Position numbers and translations under genes: made by a program. 64,000 nucleotides of DNA from Stercorarius parasiticus (taxonomy: Eukaryota; Chordata; Aves; Charadriiformes; Stercorariidae): contig VWZL01005037.1 of the NCBI GenBank assembly GCA_013396915.1, positions 479,140-543,139 of the forward strand, given 5' to 3'. Shown here one piece after another: positions 11,001-22,463 of this stretch (position 1 is its first letter; each line of letters begins with the position of its first letter). The notes beneath the pieces were generated by a model. It saw only the letters and a program-made list of their open reading frames with translations, ran no database searches and was not told the DNA's origin.

Positions 11001-14000
11001 TTTATTGCTCTGATTTGGTTTGAATTCAGGACTGCTTATGAGAAATGGCCTTTAATTGATCAAAAAAAACCCTGTAGGTGATGAGACGAAGGGGTTATAA
11101 ATGGAGTGCACTGTATATAAAATGAAGAATAGCAAATTACCCAGGCAGAGCCCACCTCTGCATTTTAGTACATTCACACATGAAAGTCTCCAAGTGTGGT
11201 AAAACAGATTTAAAATGCAGCACACAAGAAAAATGATGCTTGGACAAAGACAACACATTGGTGGCATCATCTCAAGTGTAGATTTACATCTGTTTCAATG
11301 AATTGGAGATCTGATGGCACTTAAGCTAATGAAAGTGCAAGTAAGTAAATGAGAGCTCAGAAGAAATGGGTTGTCTAAAGGAAGGATACAGTAAAATGTA
11401 AGTTTATTTTACGTGTTATATTGCTGAAAGTTAATTCAAAACTCTTAGCAAGGAACAAGTGAAATGTGAAGCTAAGAAAGGACTAAATGGGATGCTGCAA
11501 ACATTCAGAAAATTTTTGGAATGGTTTAGACAAATGGTGAATTAAAATTTACATATTTACACAAGGCTGGAATACATGTCCCTGTCTGATTTCATTTTAT
11601 TGGAGACCATGACTAAAAATATACTTCTGGTTATACCAAATGCGTCAGGCTATGACTACTAAAAGGACACACATAACGGAAAACAAAGAACTAGGAAATG
11701 ATTTTTGAGGGATTGCTTACCATTATCATGGAGTGATAATGACAGTCAATAATCATAAATTCTCTTTATTCTGTGCTCTATACTAATATTCAAGATGTTA
11801 AAAAGCAAGAATAAGGAGAGTGACACAAGAATATGGAGAGTGAATAACCTACTCTGAAGGACTGATTGAAATAAATTTTGCATAAACAAATATAATTATC
11901 ATTTTTAGACAATGTCAGTTCATTTGAAAGAGAGGAGAGGTAATGAGGGATGTTCAAAGTGCTTAGAGGAGAGTTTGGCAGTTCAGAGTGGAATTTTCAA
12001 GCTAATAAAAATATTAAGAACTAAGACTGCAAAAGAGCTTAGCAAAGTAGAACATGTATCTGCTCTAGAGTTTGTCACGAATATTAGTATTCAGCAGTGC
12101 TGGGCTATACGAGACGGTGATAAATCAGGCAAGATTTGGAAAAGTCTCTGAAATCTCTACGTGAATCTCTGAGAATATAAAGCAGTGCTGGTTCCACGAG
12201 GAGGGACAAATGCTGAGAGGGAGAGTATGCTATAGTGTGTGAAGAAAAGATATATGTTGAACACAAGCTCTTAGAAATCTGATTTTACATTTTTTATTGA
12301 AAGCAATTGAAATAGTTTTCAGAAAGCTAATCATATAGGAAGGCAGGCATGAGAAAGTTTCCTCTTAATCATTTGTATATGAGTGAGAAATAGAGAAAAT
12401 AAAAGCTATGTCCACAGGAATAACTGTTATCTGCAGTTAGCATTTGTAATGCAGCAGCCTTACCTTGTCTGGCAAAGCTTGCACCAACTCACGATGCTCA
12501 GGAAAATATACTGGCTTTATCTGACTTCCTTTTAATACATAGCAGCGGCTCTAAAAGAAACTGTAATTTTGGATTTGACTATTAATGTCCCTAAATATTG
12601 GCTCAAGTTTGCGCCCCTGAGAGCAATATCCCCAGGTAGTCACATTTGTCCTCTCCCCAGGTCTCTGTCATCAACTGAAGAAGAGCTGGGGTTTCCCTGA
12701 TGCCAGGCTGAGTTTTACTTGAGCCCTTCAGGCAGCAGGAGAAGCTGAGTGCCCTGCCTTCTGTATGTGCACTGTTTTCTCCACTTCGTCTAGGCAGCAG
12801 GATAACTCATTAGTGACACTGCCAAATTAAATATATTGGGAAGTGTTAACCTCAAGCCAAAAGTCTTAATACCTATGACATTTAATGTAGATTTTATTGA
12901 TGGTGTGTTAGATACTAAATAAAATATCTGGCTGAGGATTAAGTTTCAAGGAGGTGGAATCAACCATACTACTATAATACTTGAGATGGAGGAGATAATT
13001 TGAAGAGGATAGACTTCTCCTGTGAGAATAACTATGGGCACTACAATAAAAAAATCTTAGTTTCATTATCCAGTGTAATCGAATATCAGAATGGTGTCTA
13101 ATATGCTGTAATATGAGCAATTCTGCATTATTTGATGTCATGGCAGAGAAATAAATGTATTTTTTCCTCTCACTTTTATTGTCCAGTCAGTAAATTCCTG
13201 CTGCCAACCCATGGGGCAAATATTTGGCATATTGCACTTTCAAATAGAGTGTCATCGCACACTGGTGATACTTTGAAATTCATTTTCAAGATGGAGCAGA
13301 TTTGAGAGAAAATCTTGGATACAATGAAGGGACCTGAATATATTTCTTGGCAATTTATTACCTGTTCCAAATTGAAATATTCCCTCTGACTAAGTCTGCG
13401 AATGAAGCCTTCCCAATTACAGGATGCCAGTTAGATATTAGTGGTAGAAGTGCATAGTAATGAGCATGATGAATAGAAAGGGAATTTATTAGCTGTCTTT
13501 TTTTTTAGTTCTGGAAAGACAAATAGAATTTTGTATCAAATGAACAGTTTCACTAATCAGCAGCATAATTTAATAAATTTTATCTAAAAGCCTATGTCTT
13601 ATTTAAAAGGTATTTTGTTTCACATCACAAACAAAAAACTCTGAATGCTATGACAAGCACACCGTATTTCCCTGACTAGAGAGCAAAATATGCACATTTA
13701 TTTCAGTATCGTGGTAGCACTGAGAAGCTTGACTCATGGAACCCACTGTGCCCGGGATGTAGTGACACTTGAGATTAAAGAAGAGAAGCATCATGAAAAA
13801 CAAAAGCCTTCAGGAGAAAGCAGAATATGTATGTGTTTCTCTGTTTAAGGTTTTTTAAGAAAGCAAGTTGTCACTAAAAAAGTGAAGACTGATAGACAAT
13901 ATAGTTGTGGTCTAACCAGGACCAAATAGAGATAGAAAAGAATATAGAGTTACTTAAAAAAATCTCAACCTTGCTTTCTACTACAGAGGGTGTTTTTCTG

Positions 14001-15090
14001 CACCTAGGGTAGGTACGATTTCTCTTTGGACCAGCCAAATGCAACATGCTGTATTACCAACAAAGTGACAATGTATATTATGAATAGTTTGGTTAAAATA
14101 AGAAGTGATGTGAGCCTTTGGCCATCCTTCAAACCAAATTGAACTCAAACCTTTGACATTTCAGTTACATTGTCTCCTGCCTCATCCTACATTTCTCATG
14201 GTATAGTGGCAAGCTGAAATGCCCAGAGGTCTGATATTCAAAAAGGGCAGCGATAGGCACCTTGCCACTTCCTGCTGGACTATGGATTTGTCAGAGAAAG
14301 AAAGTTAGAGCTGTGGGGAGGGGGCAGTTTCCCCTTCAAGGCAAATATTGTTGGTAGGAAGAGGGCAGGCCCTTTCTCCATGATGCATGATAACCTCCAA
14401 GGAGAGCATTGATGATGGATGACTGCCAAACTTCCCTGAAAGAACGTTGTTATGCCCTAAAGAAAGAACAGTATCGCACTCACCCTGAATTCACAGAGAG
14501 TTCACTTAGTTTGGATACGATAGACCTAATAAAGATTCCACTAATAAAATACCAATATATTTTCTATATTCAATTAGATCTAGCTGGAAGGAAATCAGAA
14601 AAATGTTACACAATCATTTCTCACTGGATTTAAAAAATGTAGTCATTAAATTTCTTTTCCCAAATAAATCCAAGACATTTTCAGTTGGATCTAACATAAC
14701 AGAATCTGATCTGTAGCTTGCAGTAATGCATCTTTTTAAGCTCATGAGAAGTATTGACTGGAAGGATACCAGGTATTCTGTGATTAAAAGTGTACTAATC
14801 ATTTACTGAAGATTATTGAATGATTCAAGATGAATTGTCTGTTTATATCATTGATGCCAGTTTGATTAATCCAAATCTCCTGCTAGGTTTAAGAGGACAG
14901 AATTAGAGACATAACTACAAGAACCCTCTTGATCCACAGTTAGTATGCCAATAGCTGTTGCATCCTTTAGCTAAATGAGTGGGGAAATGTTGTATGGAAA
15001 ATTAAAGTACTTCAGTAATTTCTGTGTTCTTTTCCCCACAATAATGGCGTTTATATAAATTGTTAAAGATGTGATATATGGGAAGGCTGT
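11001..15090. other. Non-coding sequence, purine-rich in part, no gene seen
   Basis: The plus strand is purine-rich from about 11640 to 12260, which yields lysine- and glutamate-rich open frames (for example 11912-12151) without any family signal. Some of this may be eroded LINE 3' sequence, but I cannot place it. An ancient repeat lies at 13690-13770. The rest is unremarkable. Confidence 0.6.
13690..13770. repeat. Ancient amniote repeat fragment ('ggtagcac...cccactgtgcc' type)
   Basis: The text tttatttcagtatcgtggta, then gcac, followed after a gap by catggaacccactgtgcccg, aligns with the old sauropsid repeat I remember as 'attacggtagcacctagaggcccc...caggaccccattgtgctaggcgctgtac'. Spacing between the two blocks agrees. 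The family name is not assigned, and orientation is as read on the plus strand. Confidence 0.5.
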
Positions 15091-15102
15091 AATGTTTGTG
15101 GT

Positions 15103-15124
15103 ACACACACACACACAAACACAC
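15103..15124. repeat. (AC)n microsatellite
   Basis: Seven AC units run from 15103 to 15116, followed by an interrupted AAACACAC tail. It is short and probably only weakly polymorphic. Confidence 0.9.
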
Positions 15125-17350
15125 CATTTTTCTCAGTAGAAGGATTCTCCATACTGACAGTGAAATACTAGGGATCTTACTCAGATGCTGTCACAAAATC
15201 ATTAGGATGCTTATATGTGGAAAGGGAATGCTTTATCTTTATGAGTAAGAGCTTTGTATTTAGACACTAACAGCCAGAAGTTGGTCTTAAAGCTAAGAGA
15301 AAGTCAGCACACACCCACAGAGGGTCAGATAGAAACTAAAGGTGGATCTATGAGGAGCATCCATAACTACGTGTTGATTAAGTTCAGATTCAAAGGCTTT
15401 TTTTTTTTCCTACTTCCTGAATCAAAATTTTAGAACAGACTGGCAGCTAAAGTATGTGACAAGAAGTCACAAAATCTGAATTCTGCTTCTGTCTGTCATC
15501 AATCTTCTTGTGCAACTTAAAGCAAACAGTTTAACAATTACTGTCTCTTTTCAGTAACCTTTAACACAAAGATTGTAAAGCACTAGGTCCATGAAAGTGG
15601 GGTAAATTAAATTGCTGGTGCTTGTAAAAGATTTGGACACTTCAGCAAGGAGCCCTTATAGAAATACAAAGTATTGGTGGCTATGTAATAAATTAAGGAG
15701 AGGGTCACATTCCTAGTGAAGCGGCACAATTGCTGATGATTAAATGCTCACTGATTTTATTTTTTTGGGGGTTTTTTTTTGGTGGGGTTTAGACTCATTG
15801 GAGGAATAAATTACAAGTGTATTAGGAAAAAACAATCCATACTTACAAACTTCACATTTTACATAAATTGGAATGTTTTTGGTGCAGAAAGTTCAACATT
15901 TTTACAGAAGTATGAAGTCAAAATTAAGTCAAGCACATGATTGACTACTGAAAGTGTTGTCCTGTATGTCATGTTACTATCACTGCTTCTCCGCATTCTC
16001 TTGAGGGTTGCATTTGTACATATTTTTTTTTTTTGAAAAGCAGTTATTAATAATTTTCATTTATTGTCAAAATGAGTATTGATTTACTTCTGAAATTTAG
16101 TTTATTTCACATTACTGCTAGCATCAAACAAGATAACAGGATGCTCTTGGCATTGCTGAAAGCCAAATGTAGGATTATGCCCCGTTATTTATCTTGAGCA
16201 GCCATGCAAGCTAAGCTTCAATGAGTCCTACACAGGGAGCAATATTCATATATTAAATCTGACATGCAGTCCAGATACCAGAGAAAAAGAGTCACTTTAT
16301 CCTGATTTCCCAAAGAACAGTGGTTTATGTGATCACACTGTCTTTCTGCCTATACTTTTCTGCCTTCCATCCAAAAACTTTTGACCCGTTTGGCCATTAA
16401 CAAGAGCATTCTGTATCAGGCGACCATGAAAAAGTGAGGGAGAGCTTTTGAATGTGCCTTATGACTACATCAGCTGGGAGAACTTTGTGGGATCCTTGCT
16501 GACATAATCTCCTGTGTTGAAGAGATAGAGGATGGCGTCTAAGGTTTGTGTTTTGCCACCACATTCCGATAGTCACCATCATCACTGGCAGAAACTGTGC
16601 TGCAATGACTAGCCTTAAGGAATTTTCTCTTTCGACTAGCAGTCCCAGAAAGCAAGGAAACATTTGTGTGTTATGTGTTGTATAATATAATATAAGCAAA
16701 TTAATTTTCTCTGTGGAACTATAACCCAAAAAATCAACTTAGTACAAACTTAGGATCAATATTTTGAAACAAAAGCAAATCGATTCCCTGTGCCAGTTCA
16801 ATATTTTAATGGTTGTAATGTAAGAGATAAATAACAGAGTTGCTTCAAGTTGTTTATTTCTATGTATTCTGATTTCAGTGAAAATACATTCTTCTACCAT
16901 TCAATGCTGATACAAAACCTCTAGTGCAAAGTACAATGGAGAGGGGCAACTTAAACAAGCGAAAAAATAGGACATGTGACAAGTACTCTGTGTTTCAACC
17001 AGTGTTTTGAGAGGGATGAATCTCTCTTATGCTAAGCCCTGAATTTGAACTGAAGGCAACAACTCCTGTTACTATGCACCATTCTGGTATTATTTGTGTT
17101 CTGCTAATATTCTTCTGCAGCATTTTATAGTGACAGGAATGTATCACAGGGGTCAGCACTGTGGTTATATTGAGCTCATTCAAATGACTCCTGGGTATAT
17201 GTATATTAGAACAGAGCTTTACAAAAGGTTCTTTTGAAATTCTTTTTTAAAGGGATATAATTTTACTATTTCATTATATTAAACACAGGAAAATGTCACA
17301 TAGAATTTACTGTTATCAATATGTGCAGTAAATCTTCTCATATTCTCTCT
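15125..17350. other. Non-coding sequence, no gene seen
   Basis: A MIR-like fossil is at 15472-15591 and a 12-T run at 16023-16034. The open frame at 16397-16729 (minus, 110 codons) has no recognisable domain, signal peptide or splice context. Nothing else stands out. Confidence 0.65.
15472..15591 (+). repeat. MIR-like SINE fossil
   Basis: Blocks such as aattctgcttctgtctgtca, tcttgtgcaacttaaagcaa, cagtttaacaattactgtct and ttgtaaagcact follow in order the MIR consensus parts 'tcccggctctgccactta', 'tgaccttgggcaagt', 'cttaacctctctgtgcctcagt' and 'tgtaaagcgct'. Divergence is high, as expected for this old amniote family. Confidence 0.55.
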
Positions 17351-17720
17351 TAATCATTTGTATATTTTAGGAAATTAATTTAATCAAATGTTCATTAGCA
17401 GTAATAATTAATTATAGCAAAGTTCATCAGACAACATATACGTGTTGCCAAATGATCACCATGATGTTCTTTTGACAGAGTTGTTACAGACAAATGTTCA
17501 CACATTTTTATGCAGACATTTCACCAGCACATGACATATTGGCTATAAATCTGCATTTACAGCTCTATAAATTACAGATGTACCAAATATTACTGAAATA
17601 TATTTTACTTTAATTAATTGTATAGTTTGGGATTATAAATGCATATTCAAATATTGTATAGATTATGTCTGCAGTGAAAAATTGGTTATTTCTAAAAATA
17701 TCCTACAAATTTTCCAGAGG
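17351..17720. other. AT-rich block, candidate conserved non-coding DNA
   Basis: This stretch contains dense TAATTA-type sites (aattaatttaatcaa near 17374, agtaataattaattatagc near 17400, ctttaattaattgtatag near 17610), no simple repeats and no open frame. That composition is common in deeply conserved developmental enhancers, but it is equally possible for plain AT-rich DNA. Confidence 0.3.
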
Positions 17721-17879
17721 AATCATGTACTTACTGATCTTTCAGTAAATTGAAAATCACTCCTTTTCAGAAAATTTGCATATTTTATCAGGAGTGGCAT
17801 GACTTGGAATTCTTGCTGCCTGGAAAAGAAGGATAGCTTTGTAGTCAGGGCCTATGGCTTGGGGGAAGCATATTCAGTC

Positions 17880-17985
17880 ACTTTGCCATAGGTTTCCTGT
17901 GACTTTGGGTAACTCATCTTGTCTGTCTATGGTTCATTCCTTTATTTATAAAATAGCAATAAGAGCTTCCTTTCTGAAATACTGT
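17880..17985 (+). repeat. MIR-like SINE fossil
   Basis: The sequence tttcctgtgactttgggtaa, then ctcatcttgtctgtctatgg, then tttataaaatagcaataaga, follows the MIR consensus 'gctgtgtgaccttgggcaagtcacttaacctctctgtgcctcagtttcctcatctgtaaaatgggaataata' block by block and with correct spacing. This is one of the clearer old-repeat matches in the window. Confidence 0.7.
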
Positions 17986-19224
17986 TTGCTCTATCCATTT
18001 ACATTTTGGGCGGGGAGGGGGGAACATCATTTTGTTTTTCTCCAAGGCTTAACAAAACGAGGCCATGTTCTTAGTTGAGGCTTTTAGATACTGCCATGCT
18101 ATACAGTAATAATATAATTATTATTGCTCTGAAAAAAACATTAATTTAATTGCTCTTTCTGATTCTTGAAAGCACTGCTGGCTCCTGAGCATTCCATGTT
18201 CCAATCAGGCAGATGAAAACAGAACAGAAAGTTCAAAATAAATCCCTGCTAAAACTGCAAGGAGTTTTTCTGCTTCCCTTTCCCCAATGCTTAATATCTT
18301 TCCATATGGTTCTGGCTGAAAAAGTCTCACATGTGCAGACAAAACCTTGGTTTTCTTTGAGCTATTTAAGAATATTTCTTGATGTTATATTAAAATTTGT
18401 CAATGATGCTGGAGGATAGTGGCAGTGTGCAATTGAAGCAGCTGCCAAAAATGTATATGAGTAATTAGTGGCAGTAATAACCTGGGAGACAGTAGAACTA
18501 TTTTGTTGGACCTTTTTCAAAAGCTAATGAAAGATGAACATCCCTGAGCCATCATAAAAGTTCCAGAAAGACAGGTAGGTTCTCCCCACGTTGTCTGTAT
18601 CAATAATTTCCAAAAGACTGAAAGACATAGGCATGGTCTCATAACCAAAGTGATTGGCCTTAGTTGGATTGATCTGCTTTTTGTGAGCCAAATCTCTGTA
18701 TGGACTTGGAGCTGGGAAACCCCATGTAGCAAATTTGCCTGCAGTATTTGTTGAAACCCAGCCAAAGCAAGCCAAGTATATTTGGCTTAAACCTGTACTG
18801 CTCCTTCACAGTAAAGTGACAGGTTCATCTGTACTTAAATTCTGGCACTGTTAGAACTGGAAACTTAATATATGAGTTTCCCTTAGCTCACCCCCCAGAG
18901 GCAAAGATACATCATGGCTCTTCAGCGAACATTTTGTTGTATTAGAAAACCTTGAAATACCCAGACACAACACGGAAAAATCAGACTAGGGAGAGTTCTT
19001 TGGCTCTACGTTTTCTTGCTTTTGTCGGTATGAGTCAGAACCGTTAATTGAGTGTAGTTTTCTTTTTGAGATGTTTTACAGTCCTGCAATGTTGTTTTTC
19101 ATCGTGGAGTCAGTGTACTGGAGTGCCAGCCAAGAATAACAATTAGCTACTTAGCCTGTCCAGTTCTTACTCGAACTGGAGTGTTAGATCAGCCTTTCAA
19201 ACAATGGTGACAACATCTCTATTA

Positions 19225-19290
19225 AAGTTGGGGCCTGGTTCAGTAAAAAGGGTCACAGGCATCTGCATTAAGTCATCTTGCTAAGTCTTT
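19225..19290. repeat. Probable ancient amniote repeat ('gggcctgattcag' type)
   Basis: The text ggggcctggttcagtaaaaa, followed by ttaagtcatcttgctaagtc, resembles the old sauropsid repeat segment 'gggcctgattcagcaaagcacttaagcacatgcttaagtc'. The match is partial and the family name is not assigned. Confidence 0.4.
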
Positions 19291-21400
19291 CCCTTTTTAT
19301 TACGCTTCTTGTATCATCCCACTGTCAACATGGAGCAGATCGGCAAATTTCAGGTGTGTTCTTGGGAAATCTGCCCACTTTCACTCACCACAGCAATAGC
19401 ATATAAGGAAAAATCTGTTTGTCTTTTTTTTTAAAAAAGCCCGAATGAAAATTCACGACCAGAGTTTTATGAAAATGTCAGGCATTCCTTTAAAACTAAC
19501 TCAGGGAAAAAACCTACAGTTTCAGAGCTCTCAAAAGAGTGGATAATGCTCACAAATTGGATATTGTTCTTCTCAGGTTATCAGACAGAAATCTATTCTT
19601 TTGTTCTGGCAAAGGAATTTAACATTGATAGTTCTTGTTAATTGCTATCATCTTTCATTAGGATTTTTCTGTCAGCATGTGTTGTGCAGCAACTGTATAG
19701 ACCAACTGTGTCTCTAGTTTGAAACAGAAAAATGCTAATTCTTTTCAATGGATATAATTTTTTACTTAGAAGTTTGGGAGGAGAGAGGTGGATAAAAAGT
19801 GACCATGTAGGAAAAGAAAAGATTAGATCTGCAGCCTCCTAAATGACAATACCAGGGACATATGTTTGCGGAATGCACAATCCAAGACCTTCCTTTTATG
19901 TTATTCTGCAAAATCAGATAAGGAAGCATATTGTGCAATAGTTGAGATCCAACTATCTCAACTGCAGACTGAGTCTAGTTAATTCAGCTTTAAAAAAAAA
20001 ATAAAATCTATGCAAGGCTAAAAGCAAAATGATCACTTGGTTTATCAGGTCTTGTCCTGCCTGACAAGTAAAAGTTCGTAAATTTTGCAGAGTGAAAACA
20101 CAGTTAAGCGTAGCTGTATATCACTTTCTTCTGGCTGAAGACAACCTACTCTACTCCCCCTGAGCAGGAAGCCCCATGTTACTGAGTAACTCTTTTGATG
20201 TATTTCAGGAGCATCTGGTTGCCAGTTACTGGCTGAAGATAATGATCAGTTACATTTTCACCTGTTCCTCTTCCACATCCCTGAAGTTTCTAGTTTGTCC
20301 AATTACTAGGCTTTGCCCTGTCCCCCATAGGCAGAGGATAAAGAAGCACTCCTTCCGCTGGGGAATTAACACTTAAGTCACCAGTTTTTCAGGCTGCATC
20401 TTGACTGGATGTAGGTTATTAAAAAGGAACATTTCCTTCCTCCTTTGTTCTGATTACAGAAATCTCATGTTTGATCACCAAGCACCCTAGTGGGAAAATC
20501 TTATGGTCTTATGTAAGAGGGCAGGGAAAGCAAAATGGGGAGAGAGAAAGAAATAAAAAATACTGTAGACGAAGGGACTAATCAACGAGTAAACATAACT
20601 GTGCTTCAAATCTGTAATACAGTATATATATGCTCCAAGATTTCCTCCCATGTGTTTTTTTTTAAGATTCCTTCATGTGGTTTTGAAGGTAGAGGCAATT
20701 TCTTTTAATAGGGAACTGTGATTTGTGGAAGGAAACAATAACAAGTATGGGTGAGAAATAATACAAAGTTCAACATGCTATTATACTCCAGTCTATTTAT
20801 GGACTGAACTGAGAACTTCTGGCACAGGCCTCTTTCACTTAAATTGAACATATAATGATAAAATTTAATATCCTAACCCATGTTTTCACATGTGATGTAA
20901 GGACCATTGATGTCAGCAGGTACTAAGCACTATTTGTGCTAGTGGTACACAAAACACCTTGTAAGTGCCCGGTACCTTTTGGAAACCGCCCCTATGCCCA
21001 TCGTTGGTGTCTTCTAGGAATATGGCCCCACTAGAAACTGTGGGTGATATGCTACTCATGTTTCTGGAAGTATCTCATATCTGTGAGCTGGAGCTTTTTG
21101 AGCATAATTCAGTGCTATTTGTTTTGCACACTGACAGAACTTGTAAACACCTCTCTGCTTCTAACAAATGAGTTAAACTCTTAATGAGTATTGCAGTAAT
21201 GAATCCATAGAGGAGGACATATCTTATTTATATTGTTACCAAATTAAGAACATCATCAAAAAAGCAGTTAAGAAAGATAAGTAAAAACTACAATTATTAT
21301 CATCAATCACTTCATATGATGGCAAATATATAGAGCACAGAGAAACCCTCATATGCCCTAGAGACAAGCCTTGCAAAGACAGGGCTGATAATGAAAGGTA

Positions 21401-21960
21401 TGCCAAGATTATTTTTCAGGGAAAACAAGATAGAACTTTCTGTGAGAAAATAAGTCTTATGGGGGGATTAGGAGGTGATAAAAGGTGGGTGTGGGGAGAA
21501 CATGAATTGGTTCATTGTAGCCTCAAGAAGGGGCGTTAGAGAACGTAATAAAGAATGCAGCAACAAACAGGAATGAAGGAAGAGTAAAAAAAATCCAGAA
21601 ATGAAACTGAAGAGACAGCTTTATTGTGTGATTTATAATGAAGTTTTGTGGGACTTCAAACAGGAAATGATCTTGAATTTGATGTTGTTAAAAAAAATAA
21701 AAAGGAAACTGATAAAAAGATTCAGGGAGTGATTTGATATGATCGAAGCAGAATAGCTGGAGATAATTTTATCGGTGGCGTTTTATACAGACACTCCCAG
21801 GAATGGGGAGATGGGAGAACAGAGAAGTCTGATGGAGAAGGTTTTATTAAGTTATAACAGTCAAGATGAGAGCACACAGGATGAGAGAGCCAAATTTTTA
21901 GCAGCTGGCATTCTGACATGAGAATGAGGGTGGCTGATCCTGGACAAGACAAAATGCCAA
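21401..21960 (+). repeat. Probable old LINE (CR1/L3-like) 3' fragment
   Basis: From about 21715 the text aagattcagggagtgatttg, atatgatcgaagcagaatag, agataattttatcggtggcg and, near 21838, aggttttattaagttataac agtcaagatgagag follow the order of a repeat tail I remember from amniote genomes ('gggattcagagaggggtgatatgatc.aagcgacaggctaggaagatgatcttagcagcggcgttttgaat ... ggaggaggttacaataatcaaggtgggagatgatgag'). The part before 21700 may be a further eroded upstream piece. Family assignment is uncertain. Open frames here, such as minus 21722-21952, are incidental. Confidence 0.5.
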
Positions 21961-22266
21961 AATTATTCCAACTAAATTTATTGCAGTTTCCAAAAGAGCT
22001 AAGCTTTTTCTTTATTTACTGTCTCATCTGAGGAAGAGGGTTCATTAAATACGTTCACCAATATCTGCACAGGTAATGAAAATGCTGTGTTTCTTAGAAA
22101 GGCTTTGTAGGAATATACATAGCATCAGATCATTCCTTCCCTTGAGAAGGGAGGATTTAGTGAATAGCACAGAGGCAAATCTTGTGTAGCAGGCTTAATC
22201 TTCCAGGTTTTCTTTCTTTCTGTCTTCGGCTGTTGGGGTTCTGGTTTTGGTTTTTTTTGTTGTTTT

Positions 22267-22463
22267 GTTTTCTTTTCCTCCCCCATAGGGAGTAGGAAAG
22301 GAAAAAAAAAAAAAAGTGTGTGTATATATATATATACTCACTCGAGTCTGTTTTCTTTTCCTCCCCCATAGGGAGTAGGAAAGGAAAAAAAAAAAAAAGT
22401 GTGTGTATATATATACACACATGTGTATACATATAAAAATATATATGTATACTCACTCGAGTC
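22267..22463. repeat. Recent tandem duplication, 83-bp unit, second copy expanded
   Basis: Bases 22267-22332 and 22350-22415 are identical over 66 positions, including an A run of exactly 14 and a GT/TA tract. The first copy ends with tatactcactcgagtc at 22333-22348 and the second with the same 16 bases at 22448-22463. The period is therefore 83 bp at the left and 115 bp at the right, because the second copy holds an extra 32 bp of TA/CA-rich sequence. Each unit contains an imperfect inverted repeat around ccccatagggag. Open frames through it, such as minus 22157-22510, are low-complexity artefacts. Confidence 0.95.
22400..22421. repeat. 22-bp perfect palindrome in a GT/TA/CA tract
   Basis: TGTGTGTATATATATACACACA reads the same on both strands apart from the central axis. 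It lies in the second copy of the tandem duplication and marks where the extra dinucleotide sequence begins. A further palindromic core, ACACATGTGT, follows directly. Confidence 0.9.

Larger units (their letters stand above)
17721..21400. other. Non-coding sequence with old repeats and one protein-like frame
   Basis: A MIR-like fossil lies at 17880-17985 and an ancient repeat at 19225-19290. The minus frame at 18521-18805 reads unusually like protein but lacks splice sites; it is treated in the findings and not called a gene. Frames at 17854-18078, 18213-18419, 20176-20376 and 20965-21171 show no family signal. Confidence 0.6.
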
